A stretch of 64,000 nt of DNA, taken from positions 1-64,000 of the forward strand of contig CALYLX010000059.1 in assembly GCA_944990035.1 (NCBI GenBank), in the 5' to 3' direction. Origin of the DNA: Clitopilus passeckerianus. Taxonomy: Eukaryota; Basidiomycota; Agaricomycetes; Agaricales; Entolomataceae. Made by a program: the position numbers and the translations under genes. This document shows positions 47,613 through 58,441 of this stretch, one piece after another; the first letter of the stretch is position 1; each line of letters starts with the position of its first letter. Under the pieces are notes generated by a model. It was not told where the DNA came from and did not search any database. It saw nothing but the letters and a program-made list of their open reading frames with translations.

Positions 47613-49538
47613 TTACTTGTCGTGACGATCGGGCTTGCCATCGTAATCGTTCTTTCCGTGGTCGCCCTTGCCATGATCGTCCTTGCCCTTGCCGTGGTCG
47701 TCCTTTCCATGGTCGTTCTTTCCGTGGTCGTCCTTCCCATGGTCGCCCTTCCCCTTGCCGTGGTCATCCTTGCCGTGATCATTCTTGCCATGGTCCCTGC
47801 CGTGGTCGTCCTTACCATGGCCCTTGCCGTGATCGTCCTTTCCATGGTCATCCTTCCCGTGATCTCTCCCGTGATCGTCTTTGCCGTGGCCCTTCCCGTG
47901 GCCATCCTTGCCATAGTCGTCCTTCCCGTGGTCCTTGCCATGGTCGTCTTTTCCGTGGCCCTTGCCGTGATCGTCCTTGCCATGGTCGTCTTTGCCGTGA
48001 TCTTTGCCATGGTCGCCTTTGCCGTGATCCTTGCCGTGGTCGTCTTTTCCGTGGCCCTTGCCGTAGTCGTCACCTTTGCCATCCTTCCCCTTTCCATGAT
48101 AATCCTTCCCGTATTGATCATCCTTTCCAGGACGGCAATTCTGGGAGGAAAATGTTTTAGATACAAGACGAGAGTCCACCTGTAAAGCTCTTACCTTGTT
48201 GCCGTCTTTCCAGTAGCAATCTTTGCCATGGTCGTCGTCGCGGCAAATCTAAAATGGAGTTATAGGTTAGGTTGACGAAAGCACACTTAATGGGCCTTAC
48301 CTTCTTGCCGTCCTTCCAATAACAATCCTTATCCTTGTCATCCTTGCGGCAAACCTAGGGTGCAGCTGTTAGGTGCTACAAGGAAAACGTAGAGCGATCC
48401 AATGCTTACCTTCTTCCCATTCTTCCAATAGCAATCTTTGTCGTGATCGTCATGGTGGCAGACCTGTTACGGAGAGTGTCAGGTACGGTGGTGAGATTCT
48501 GGACCGTCAACGAGCCCATACCCTCTTGCCATTCTTCCAGTAACAACCTTTGTCTTTATCATCATCCCGACAAATCTATTGTTGGACTCGTTAGCCTCAG
48601 AAACGGACTGTGCAAACAGGTCGGTTCTTACCTTCTTGCCGTTCTTCCAGTAACAGTCCTTGTCATGATCGTCGTTACGGCAGATCTAATACGAGAAGCG
48701 TTATAAACAGATGTATCTGCTATGAACGCATATGTCTCACCTTCTTGCCGTTCTTCCAATAGCAGTCTTTGTCATGGTCATCGTGATGGCAGATCTGTAT
48801 GAGAATCATTAGCCCAGGCCACCAAGTATGTCTCTATGCCAGTTCTTACCTTTTTCCCGTTCTTCCAGTAACAGTCCTTGTCATGGTCGTCGTTACGGCA
48901 GATCTAATACGAGAAGCGTTGGATACAGACATATCCGCTATGAATGTATATGCCTCACCTTCTTGCCGTTCTTCCAATAGCAGTCTTTGTCATGGTCGTC
49001 GTGACGGCAGATCTTTTTGAGAATAATTAGCTCGACCAAGTATGCCTCTATTCCAGTTCTTACCTTTTTCCCGTTCTTCCAATAGCAGTCCTTGTCCTTG
49101 TCATCGTCACGGCAAATCTGAAACGGGAAGCGTTAGACACGAAAATAATCGCTCTTAGCTTCCATGGCTTACCTTCTTCCCGTTCTTCCAATAGCAATCC
49201 TTGTCCTTGTCGTGATCGTCATGGCGGCAAATCTGGCATAGATATCAGTTACAGTGATACGACAAGTCAACGATTAATAGGTGCTTACCTTTTTACCGTT
49301 CTTCCAGTAGCAATCTTTGTCGTGGTCCTTGTCAGGACGACAATACTAGAAGGAAATCGGTTGATACATCAGCGTCCAAATGTTTCGTCAGTCAGAAATT
49401 CCGTACCTTCTTTCCATTCTTCCAATAGCAGTCGAGGTCGTGACCTTTGTCGGGACCACCGCGAGGAAGAACTCCCGCGACAGCGCTGCCGACCACGGCA
49501 CTGAGAACGAGAGCGAAAAGAGGGTTAAAGAACTTCAT
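47613..49538 (-). CDS. Modular secreted Cys-repeat protein, copy B (13 exons, long HGKD tail)
   Basis: Exons (minus): 49407-49538, 49289-49345, 49173-49232, 49064-49117, 48959-49012, 48850-48903, 48741-48794, 48632-48685, 48522-48575, 48410-48463, 48301-48354, 48195-48248 and 47613-48140, giving 420 residues. Exon 1: MKFFNPLFALVLSAVVGSAV, then GVLPRGG and DCYWKNGKK. Eleven module exons follow, nine of them exactly 54 nt, each encoding variants of ICRHDDHDKDCYWKNGKK. All introns are phase 0, so exons can be gained or lost without frame damage. The last exon begins NCRPGKDDQYGKDYHGKGKD and continues about 170 residues of DDHGKD/GHGKDDHGK repeats made almost only of Asp, His, Gly and Lys. There are twenty-four cysteines in all. 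Possible roles are cell-wall cation binding, metal sequestration, or a repeat-peptide precursor. No known family is recognised. Confidence 0.87.
47640..48125 (-). repeat. Minisatellite encoding the HGKDD tail
   Basis: Degenerate 15-18 bp units (plus strand CCGTGGTCGTCCTTGCCATGG-like) code for DHGKD and GHGKDDHGK on the minus strand. Third-base variation between units while His/Asp/Gly/Lys are kept argues that the minus-strand frame is the selected one. Confidence 0.75.
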
Positions 49539-50930
49539 CAGAGGCGATAGAAGTGAACAGAGAGCTTGAGCTAAAGAAATTACGAGGTGAGCTGAGAGTT
49601 TTTATACCGTTCATCGTTCGAAGGATCCGAAAGTACTCACTTGCGAAGTTTGAAAATACAAACCTCTTTGGTCATGAATTTCGTCACATACAGCCTCACG
49701 CAGACCACTTGGAATGAGGTAGATGAGGACGTTGGCCAATCAGAAAACTTGAGAGGTTTCTGAAGTCTCGCCATAGATGAATTCGTCCATTGAGTGGGTA
49801 CTTGGCAGGAGCTTGGCGAGATGTAAAAGCTGTGGCGCTAATAGGCTCTGCTGGCTTGCATAGCTGCAAGCGGTGTCCGTCCCCCTTCTATTCAGTTATC
49901 AATAAGCATTTCAGACCATTTCTTGGTGCTTACCGTACGCCTACGCCTCTCCTGGTCCACTACAATGTGGATTGGGCAAATAGAGAGCTGACGGATCTAG
50001 AGTTCATTCCCGAGCCAAGCCAAGTGATCGTCAGGTACCAACTGCCTCGATGATCATGAACATGCATAGGATTCATGGAGCGCCTTTCAAACTTGGCGAA
50101 ACGTAGCTAAGTGTTGTGCCCGCCGTTCATTATCCGCGGAGACGATCAGGCACCAATAATTCTGCACCGACCCAAGCTTCAGGTGTCGCCACAAGTAATG
50201 AAACAGTGGATCATCTTAATGATTTCCCTAGCCATTTTATGAGCTCTGTATAGCGTAGAGGGTGTCAATGTGTGAACAGTCTTTTTGAGAAGATGATTGA
50301 AGCTGAGCGCTGAATTTTGGGGTCGTCGCTGTTTAAGCTGGTCAGCGGTATGGTGGTGCCTGGACTCAGAACATCGAGCCCCGACGTAATTTGAATATGA
50401 GTATACAACATTGGCATCTCGGCCTTTTCGTCATAGGAGACGCAATATTCACTGGTGCGTTCGACCTATATTAGTACAAAGCGGCGTAAATAGGTGCTGG
50501 AAGCCTGAAATCACGACGGTAAACGGTGATAAGAGACTTGAACACGTTGAGATGTTGGCGTAGCGTTGTATCTTGGCGAAGAGGATTTTCCTGGTGGTAA
50601 TCTGAGTAACGGCGAATGTATACAAGATAGCGACATTCTTGAACGAGAAGAGGGTCCATAAACGAGGGGATAAAATTATGTTGCCCTAGAATTAGATATT
50701 GGGTGCGGAGGGAGGCAAGCTATGAGTAGAGATGCATGTAATTCAAAATCAAGCTGACGTTCGAGACTCGGTGAACCGGCTACATGCGCTCTACGCCGGA
50801 CCGTGGGAAGATATGCACAGACCATAGAATTCTGTTTCTGGAGGTCTCTTTGCATCAGTCTGTCAGTGTCAGTCAGGCAGATCATCTCCGTCCGCTTCGC
50901 TCAATCCGCAGGTAAGCTCATTTTCCTTCA

Positions 50931-52076
50931 AGCTGCTACTACCGCGTATGCCATTGCTAATAATGTACTTTTCAGCCCAACCAACGTCCACGATGCAAGA
51001 AAGCCCACCATGCGACGTGATTCTTTAAGCTTCAACCTCGGTTGACTGCTAACTCCGTTGATTTCGATCAAGACCGTCAAAATTTCTTAAGGCGAAGTAC
51101 TCTAAAGCTATACCAGCGAAGACTCCTACATTCTTGAACTCGCGTGTCCGAACTGGCCAAAGTCTCGGTTCGGCCCCATATTTCGTAGGTACCGTTTTGC
51201 TACTTCAGAAAAAGCAATGACTGACGTGCGTTTTTCTCATCAGCCATGGTACGTCTCTACGGAGCGCAGCCTCAAGTTATACTGTGTGGATTAAGCTAGT
51301 CGTGGTTCCACACATGGTGCCGCTACTGGCTCCGAAGCAGAGGCTAGACCAGCCCTCTCCCAACCAATGTTCAACGTCAACCATGTCGCCTAGCTGCTAT
51401 CTAGCTGGCACTAATATCTGCACCTTTGGGACCTGTAGGTCCTCGAAGTCAACTACTTCCACTCGGAAATGAAGTGGCCGGCCCTCCAACTTCAATCTTC
51501 ACGTCTTTCGTCGGCTCTACGGCGCGAGTCGATACAGCTGCATGGAGCGTGCCAAAGGTTGACCATATTCTATTGGGCGTGATCAGAGCGAGACTCGGGA
51601 GGTTTGTCCTCCGTTGCTCGAGTCTCTATTTCACGTGGCTAATTTCCAACATCCAGAACGTCCTGGCGGATGTCATACCGTAAATGCCTCAACGGATTCT
51701 TCGGTAGCTGCAAGCTGTATATTGTCTCATCCGACGGTGTTTTTCTTTCTGGCGCCAAAATTATTGTTGTTCCGGCATATAACGATCTCAATGGGCTAAT
51801 GCATCTGTATGACATCCGTCGTATCGTCCTCCGAGGTCTATTCTATTCTCTGTCCCTGAATGAGAGCCATTCTGAACACCTGCTGCCAGGCCTCAAACCC
51901 TCGAACATCCTCTGCAATTTCAAGGCTCGAATCAAGCTCTGCAAACCCGGGATCTCTGGAAACCCCATCGACCTTACCGCCAACACTGTGGTGAACGTCG
52001 GTATACATGTGCGTGAGTCGGATAGAAAAAATCCTGACATTCACCAACTAAATCGTTGGATTCCCCTAGCTTGAAC
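50931..52076 (+). CDS. Unknown gene remnant, plus strand
   Basis: 51670-52010 has strong coding character, with C-ending codons: IVSSDGVFLSGAKIIVVPAY, then NDLNGLMHLYDIRRIVLRGL, ending near VVNVGIHV at a possible GTGCGTGAG donor. Upstream open pieces include VDFDQDRQNFLRRSTLKLYQ (51057 on) and SVPKVDHILLGVIRARLGRF (51530 on). They are in different frames with stops between, so the gene is either unusually spliced or broken. No domain is recognised. Confidence 0.35.
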
Positions 52077-52385
52077 GCATTTACGGTTACTCGCTACCTG
52101 TATTGACAAACAACCAACGAAAGCAGAACCGAAGCGTGGCCCAAAGGGACGGGAGGCGGGGTGTCCGTTCTTGTCGACATTGAGCAGAATATGCCCCCCG
52201 ATGATGATAGCGTCGCTGGTGGCCCAGGAATGGCTTCTTGAATGGAAATGGGCTGCATGACCCAGGATGGGCACCCGAGATACATTTCCTTTGTTCTCTG
52301 TACTTTTATATCACGCGAATGGATTCCATTTGACAATTTAGTTGTGCGTAATGTTCAGAAGTCGTTGTTATCCTAAGTAGCACTG

Positions 52386-53104
52386 CTAGAAACAGGCTCC
52401 AATAGCGCCGAAAAGTCCTCCCGCTATTGCACTATCGTAAGGCCCAAGATCACCATGCTGAGGATTCCCTCTACTATGCCTCGACCAGAGCAGAATCAAG
52501 ATAATTGTATGAAGCTCGTCCTCTGAAACGCTGGGCTCGACGATTACGGTTGGCGCTGCTTTCTTCTGTAACAGTGAGGACCCTTGCTGATGGAAAGTTA
52601 CAATAGGGCTGGGCTCCACTTTTCCCGACTGTATTCTATGGACCTGGGAAGTTTAATTACTGGGACCGCCGATGCATTACAGAGAGGCGACTATAGGCTT
52701 ACCGTCCAAGTTTTTGTCAACCTATGATATCCACTCCGCCATTGTTTGCCCCCAATAGTCCATCGTCTCGCAGATTGCTGGCTAGACGGGAACAAGGTGT
52801 CAGCCTATAGCGGATCCGTTACGAGAGCTCTGGCTCTAACTTACAAGTTGACTATTTCACCCAACGCCACAGTAGGTACTTCGTAGGTCACACCATCCAT
52901 CTTGAGCATATCCGGATCTAATCGCCCTTCCACCCTCCATTGAGCGACCTTCGACTGACCATTCGGCGAAGTGACTGTGGTGTAATCCAGCTCTCTTCCT
53001 CTGAAGACTTTAGATTGGATTATGTACTTCGTGGGAGAGGTAGTACTGGACAACGTGGCGTCGTAATAATTAGCCTTGTTATCGAAAGTATATTGCGTAG
53101 CCAT
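52386..53104 (-). CDS. DUF6593-like protein
   Basis: Three exons (52845-53104, 52703-52781, 52386-52643) give 198 residues in a continuous frame. The N-terminal part (MATQYTFDNKANYYDATLSS, then TKYIIQSKVFRGRELDYTTV and SKVAQWRVEG) has the short beta-strand pattern of the DUF6593 family, which is expanded in Agaricomycetes. Exon 2 includes RRWTIGGKQWRSGYHRLTK, matching the family's W-containing strand. Exon 3 is a longer C-terminal region ending FGAIGACF. There is no signal peptide. Function is unknown for the family; a tubby/scramblase-like fold has been suggested. Confidence 0.65.
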
Positions 53105-53290
53105 GGGTGGATGATTCTGGGGCTGGGATGCGTATTTGGTTATGTCCTCGCTCCCGTAGAGTTTTCGTAGTTTTATACGCTATGAATTTACACAGAGATC
53201 ACAGGCCGTGAGTAGCGGAGATGCAGTGTACCTTGGAATGAGACATGATCGTGGTAGACATTGAGAAGCTGATTGACAAGCCTCTCTAGT

Positions 53291-53472
53291 ACATAGTTGA
53301 AGCGCCAAGCCCCCGAGAGTATAGGAAACGAATGGGATCTGCCAAGGATCTGCAGCAGTTTGAGCAGGAGATCATTGACGCCAGTGAAAGTATTCTACTC
53401 GATAAAAGTCATTGGATCGGTACCCTCGAGTTCAAGCTAGGTCAGGTGGAGATCGTCAGAGAGGAGAGATAA
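53291..53472 (+). CDS. Single exon of an unknown protein
   Basis: After a CCTCTCTAG acceptor the frame reads YIVEAPSPREYRKRMGSAKD, then LQQFEQEIIDASESILLDKS, ending VEIVREER at TAA. It is helix-prone and protein-like. The upstream exon is uncertain: ATGATCGTG with a 39 nt intron would fit but is short. The promoter would overlap that of the DUF6593 gene. Confidence 0.32.
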
Positions 53473-54520
53473 GAATCAAATTAAACAAAGCCTCGTCAAG
53501 AATTGTTGATCGTTTTTCCAGAGCTGTCATCTTCATCATCCAAATCAGAATACCGAACGGAATTGGGGAGCAAACATGATTCCAACCGCCATATTGCTAT
53601 GATCAAAACCGAGATAGAATCATCGAATTTTGCATCGCACGTCTCAAGATATGACTATCGAGTATGGCTGGTCACGGTTTTGAACCTTTCCGAGTGGCCC
53701 CTAAACGCTGATGGGCTTGCGCCTCCAAAGGCTCGTCAAACGACTGATTGTTCGTGATTGGATTCGGATGCAGTTGAATATATTTAGACATACCAAACCA
53801 GCGAAAAGGCGGGGATTTCATAAAGCAGAGCATCTATCATTTTTGAAACCCTTACAAGGATGTTAGCCTCGCCAAAGATTACAGAACAGATGGATTACCA
53901 CGGAAACCCTGCGATGGTGGGGATTCGTGACCAGGAAAGCCCTGCATGGGATCAGGTGTGGGGGTAGGTCTACATCGAGCTGACTCAGCCAGTCCATCCA
54001 CCGGAGATATATACCGCACAACGCCAGAGCACAGACGCTCGTCGAGAGTCTCCGCCTTGAGGTCGTCTGTCAATGCGAATCATCATGCATAATGGCCCGG
54101 GTGAATAAGACTCAGCTAAACAAATCTTTACGTATCCTTGCAGGCACCGTGAAATACCACGATTAAGGGGCTGGAGCCGTAAGACATACAGGTACCTACT
54201 TCCCAACTACCTTTCCTGGGGAGTTGAACGTAACATAGCCTACAGCCTAGGCCTGGAGTAATACAGCGTTGACAGGGAGGAAGTTTTTAACGGCCTTGAG
54301 TGAGCTCTTGTATTCGGGGCAAGAAGAGCATGAATTTGGCGTTTTACTGCATTGGGCCACTAGGCCTTTCAGCATTGAGCAACAAGTTGTAATCGACGAT
54401 AGTGGAGGGGATGAATCAATGCCACCCTTCAAGACGATTCAGAGGCGGCGGCCGGGCCGGATATTTGTTTGGTCAAATGGGCAGTCTGACTATGGGGGCG
54501 TGGAGCGACCTAGCTGAGTT
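53473..54520. other. No supported gene
   Basis: Short frames (53503-53757 plus, 53985-54206 minus, 54269-54517 plus) show no motif or splice logic. Confidence 0.4.
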
Positions 54521-54540
54521 TGAAATGACCTACTGGATAT

Positions 54541-54556
54541 AGTAGGTCGACCTACT
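54541..54556. repeat. 16 bp perfect palindrome AGTAGGTCGACCTACT
   Basis: Two more GACCTACT half-sites lie at about 54526-54533 and 54572-54580, so the CTACT word occurs in a cluster over 55 bp. Confidence 0.8.
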
Positions 54557-54639
54557 CTATATGGGAACTCGACCTACTTATTTTGGACACGCTGAGAGCA
54601 CTCATTTGGCTCGGCCAGATTTGACGTGCTCTGGAGCAA

Positions 54640-54720
54640 TTGTGCGTCAAATTTAAGTAGTGAAAGTGTACACATAGCGCGCTTTCACTGTACTTAGACG
54701 CGCTCCGCGCGTTTTTGAAA
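54640..54720. repeat. Clustered hairpins, possible element terminus
   Basis: GTGAAAG (54660-54666) pairs with CTTTCAC (54682-54688). ACGCGC-TCC-GCGCGT (54698-54712) is a tight GC hairpin followed by a T-rich run. This arrangement is common near ends of fungal non-coding repeats. No matching second end was found. Confidence 0.4.
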
Positions 54721-55214
54721 ATTTTTTACCTGCTATCGGCCGAAAATTACGCAGAATAACGCATTCATGGCCAGTTTTGCACCTAAAGCCCGGATTTTTT
54801 GGCCGTTTGCGAGAATCCACGCGCCAGTCGAGTTTAATATCGATGTCTTGTAACTATTTGCGGCTGATTACAGAGTTTTGAGTCCGATATTGCACTGATT
54901 TCGGCCAAAATGAGCACTTTTGATGTGGAGGCAACTCGAGGAAGAGCTATCTCAGAACGATGGATTCATAGGCTAAAGCTTCGCAACTCAAAAAAACATA
55001 TGTCTTCAGCAGTTGGAGTATTGGGAATGCTACCAGAATAGCATTAACTCTACTCTTTCTTGTGTAATTCAGTAATTCCTTCCCAGCTTCTACCCAAGAT
55101 TGCGCACTTTACAAAGTAGCTGATGGTCTGGTAATTCTTCTCAATAGACCAAAGGCACTAAGTAGTACATCAAAGGTATTCCCGAGCCCCAATCATTGTT
55201 CGCTCTCGCAATCT

Positions 55215-55830
55215 TTAATGAATTAGAATTTCCTCTGTATTTACCTGGCCTTTCTGGCGAAGATTGGCCGTCATGACCTCGTAACTATATTTTTTAGACA
55301 CACTATACCTTGAAACTACCTGGATTTTAATGCGATTGCTTTGAGTTGTTACACAGGAAGACTGTTCGTCAACCCTCCATTCATCCGTGCGCTCAATTAT
55401 GTTGCTTGATTCGAGTGCTGGACCTTTGATCTTGACATGTCGGAGAGTATTTCCTTGAGATCTGATGCTCTCCGACGATTTCCACACGCGCTTTCTCTTC
55501 CTCTCTTTCCTCCCCTTAATTAATTAATTAATTAATTTTTCTTCCTCCGCGAGGCCCCCACCTATAGTCAGAGTGCCTGCTTTGCGACCAAACAGGCATC
55601 ACCACGGTCCGAAGACCCACATCTCTTCCGAGTCCTCCGGTGAGCATCACCCTCATCTCGAACCTCTCAACACATTCTATGCCTACGCAGTCCTGCTTAC
55701 GGCTTAGTACTACGCTAGAAGGAACTTGAAAATTCTCACCTGGGAGCACCCGGTAAGTCCACCGTGCATGCGTTCGAATCGAGCCGGATTTATGTACCAA
55801 GGTCACAACATAGGATTACGCCTGCCAGAG
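55215..55830 (-). CDS. Possible hypothetical gene split by a (TTAA)n tract
   Basis: Minus-strand pieces include HKSGSIRTHARWTYRVLP up to a GTGAGA donor (55740), then DCVGIECVERFEMRVMLTGG ending GGRKIN at 55528. Beyond the tract, VWKSSESIRSQGNTLRHVKI and DEWRVDEQSSCVTTQSNRIK run to a GTAG donor near 55321. They could be exons of one or two genes. No start codon is supported. Confidence 0.28.
55514..55535. repeat. (TTAA)n microsatellite
   Basis: Five and a half TTAA units in a row. Confidence 0.9.
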
Positions 55831-56750
55831 TGCGACTCATGGAATATACAACAATTACAGGATAAGAGATCGGAGATAAATCATCTCTGAAACATATAGC
55901 GGCTTGTGACCGCGTTTTCAGAGGAGAACGAGTGCTATAGCCCCGTCAGGGGAGTGTGATTGTCATCACACCATGCAGGTACGTTTAATGTCTAAAATAT
56001 GGCATTTTTAGGCTAAATATTATTTCTTAGGCCTGAAAACACTCATATTCCTGCGTTATGTCTCTGGTGGCGGACTCTCCTAAACCCAGATACGACGGTG
56101 AACCAACATGCCGCTCAGCAACCCCAATCAATCCTTCCACCAAGGCGACCCGTGCCACGAACAACCATGTCCTAAACCTGCTCACGTCAGTCGACGTATC
56201 GATCCCGCAGGAAGCTCCTTCTCCGCCTCCAGCAACACCTCCCCGACCGCTCTTCTTCTCTCGCTGAGCAACGTCCTTGACCTTGTGCAAGCCACCCAGT
56301 ACCACAAGCACGATCGAAATCCTAGGATATGCTAGATCGTCGATATGGCACTATGTTCTTCGTCAACAAGTATATCGGCGCTGCTACATGCACCGATACT
56401 CCTGTCGGTCCTTCCAAACATAAACCCATCTGCCCTCGGTGTTCCGCCTGCCATCCCAGTCGAATCTTTCTCGTCGCGTTCAACCCTTGGCCTCGTCTGG
56501 AACACGCTTCTAGCGACCGCATTAGGGCGTTCTGTGGTTCCGAAGCTGTGGCCAGCCGAGGTTTCGCCGCAGCATGGTTGAGGCTTGGGCTAACTACGAT
56601 GAGTTCAGCGATACATCCCATACCAAGGATTGCTACGAGTGAATTCGATGTCGAAACCTTCACCTACGTAAGTCGAATGACCTCCCTTTGATTATCTTGG
56701 CACTAACATCGATGTAGTATATATTCCAGTCACTCCTCTAGGCTAGCTTG
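55831..56750. other. Unresolved open frames
   Basis: Plus frames at 56058-56335 and 56329-56691 overlap with a minus frame at 56322-56663. The plus side has a possible donor near 56669 and an acceptor near 56718. No domain is visible. Confidence 0.3.
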
Positions 56751-57368
56751 GTCCTCCTGAAAATCCGGCTTTTGCAATGCCTCGCCTCCACCGACCAGCT
56801 GCTGTCGCAAGTGCTCGTGTTCGTTCCCCGGAATTATCTCACTATCTGCTACTCCTATGCCCCGATGAGAAGCCTCGGAAAACAGAAGCTTGAGGATACA
56901 TGCCGCATTATGTTTCCACGTGATCCACTCGAAAGGAACACCACCTCGACAACATTATGTGTACGTGGTTGGGTAGGACTATGATCCAGAATATGCGACG
57001 ATCGTCCCTACTGTCGTCGCCCGTACTGACGAGTTGAAGTGGATGCTCAGTTTCCACCCTGGCCTCGAGGCGCCATGTCATGATGCACCTTCCGTCGCTC
57101 GGAACTTGGCCTTCACTGTCGAACCTCGACGCGTGTCAACTAGCCAATCTACCTAGATGTTCAGGCAACTCGTCTTCGTCGGCGCCCCATGTCCTTTTCT
57201 TCGGAACGTCCTTCTCATGCTCTATCTCTTTTAGTCGGAGCCCAAGGTCCACAAACCGTCGAGAAGCCAACAGTAAGGTGGTTTGTTATATTACATATGT
57301 TTGTTATAGGATACATAACAAATGATTATTTCTGTGACAGGACACCTAATTAGTGGCCGTTGAGAAAC
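56750..57368. repeat. Third, partial copy of the duplicated unit (copy C)
   Basis: GAATTATCTCACTATC.., CTTGAGGATACATGCCGCATTATGTTTCCACGTGATCCACT and TTTGTTATAGGATACATAACAAATGA match 40130-40240 (A) and 46430-46545 and 47155-47210 (B). Similarity ends near 57360, just before the secreted Cys-rich gene. Confidence 0.6.
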
Positions 57369-57879
57369 CTAGTCATATGGAGACCCCTTTCCAGACTCAT
57401 TGCCTTCACACCACTTCGCGTAGTCTGGGCAATCTCCTTTCCCCCTCTCGATGAGTCCATCCTTAAGCCTCTGTTAGGAGAAGAGCAATCCTCAATTATC
57501 GCCAGCCAATTTGTCACAGTATAGGAGAAAAAACACGTACGTATATACATTCGAAGTTAGGCTCTAGCTGTCCATCTACGTTCTCCAAATACCTAACACA
57601 ATGTGAGTATCGGGTATAGTTTTACATTGCGCGAGCGTAGTAGGAGACGCCAGTATTATCGTAAAAACGTACTTGCATACGAGCTGGTTATCCGTCTCTT
57701 TTCTGTCCTGCTCGTACGGGCTATTTGGACAGCACCACAGCTATAGTGCGAAGGTTGAGTCCGCTGAAGCGCCGGTGCTGGTAGAATGAACTCAGTGGAC
57801 ATACCCCTCCATCTTCCAGTGCGGCGGCAGCAGCAAGAGAGACAATCGTGGTGAGGGAGGTTAGGTTATGGAAGCGCAT
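57369..57879 (-). CDS. Small secreted cysteine-rich protein
   Basis: Four exons (57805-57879, 57673-57740, 57541-57592, 57369-57470) give 98 residues, with the frame intact through three introns. The signal peptide MRFHNLTSLTTIVSLAAAAA is followed by LEDGGLWCCPNSPYEQ, QLVCKYLENVDG, NFECIYRLKDG and GDCPDYAKWCEG. The mature chain has six cysteines in about 75 residues, fitting three disulfides. It is effector- or knottin-like by size, but of no recognised family. A relic of its last exon lies at 2138-2204, beside another fragment of the duplicated unit, so the gene was probably part of that unit originally. Confidence 0.65.
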
Positions 57880-58441
57880 TTGATAAAGTCGTCCGAGGTA
57901 TGGATGAAACGAGGTGTCTTGGGGTATTTAAATGGAATGGCCGCATGCTATTCATACTCTAGGATACGCAGATAGCTTCGGGTTTAGGGTGTCCAATCCA
58001 CCTGTCTACGAGAAGCACAGGGTTACCTCACGCCAGGCTTGTTCGCTCTAAATGTCCCGATCCTTGAGCTGATAATGAACATGCACCCGCAATAGTGTGT
58101 ATGTCACTTTTGACAACGACATCCTTATCTCCGAACTCGCACCTCTGGGAAGAAATCGACAAGGGGGCTTGCTTCAAGGTACGCAGCGCATATCTTGATC
58201 CTTACGGAAAGCTTCATGGACACCACGATAGATTCTGAACGCCTTCCTTGCCCATAGCTGCTGCTCTGGCCTCCAACGGTGTCTGTCTTCTCGACTATTC
58301 CGCCATATGATAGAAAAGTCCATGGTTGATCATTCGTGAACAGTTGTATAATAGAGCTCTGTCTAACTACTCAAGTCCCGTGCACTACAACAGTGCTACA
58401 ACGACTTCAGGGAAGCCTATCGTCGAAGTTTCCTGCCGAGC
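57880..58441. other. Intergenic, no supported gene
   Basis: Upstream region of the gene ending at 57369 and downstream region of the gene ending at 58442. No repeat or gene was seen. Confidence 0.5.

Larger units (their letters stand above)
45300..50930. repeat. Segmental duplication, copy B
   Basis: The expanded counterpart of copy A. The left part (46010-47400) is decayed relative to A, with broken frames. The right part (promoter and signal-peptide exon, 49400-50060) is nearly identical to A. The uneven similarity suggests gene conversion or selection on the gene end. Confidence 0.85.

Noticed and set aside
47510..48160. Plus-strand Cys/Arg/His-rich frame (GRPCHDRPC-like repeats)
   Set aside because: Another shadow frame over the same minisatellite, with no splice or signal-peptide support.
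47580..48185. Plus-strand open frame of about 200 codons rich in Val/Leu/Ala
   Set aside because: Antisense shadow of the HGKD repeats. The hydrophobic composition follows from reading the repeat on the wrong strand, and the minus frame joins perfectly to the spliced modules.
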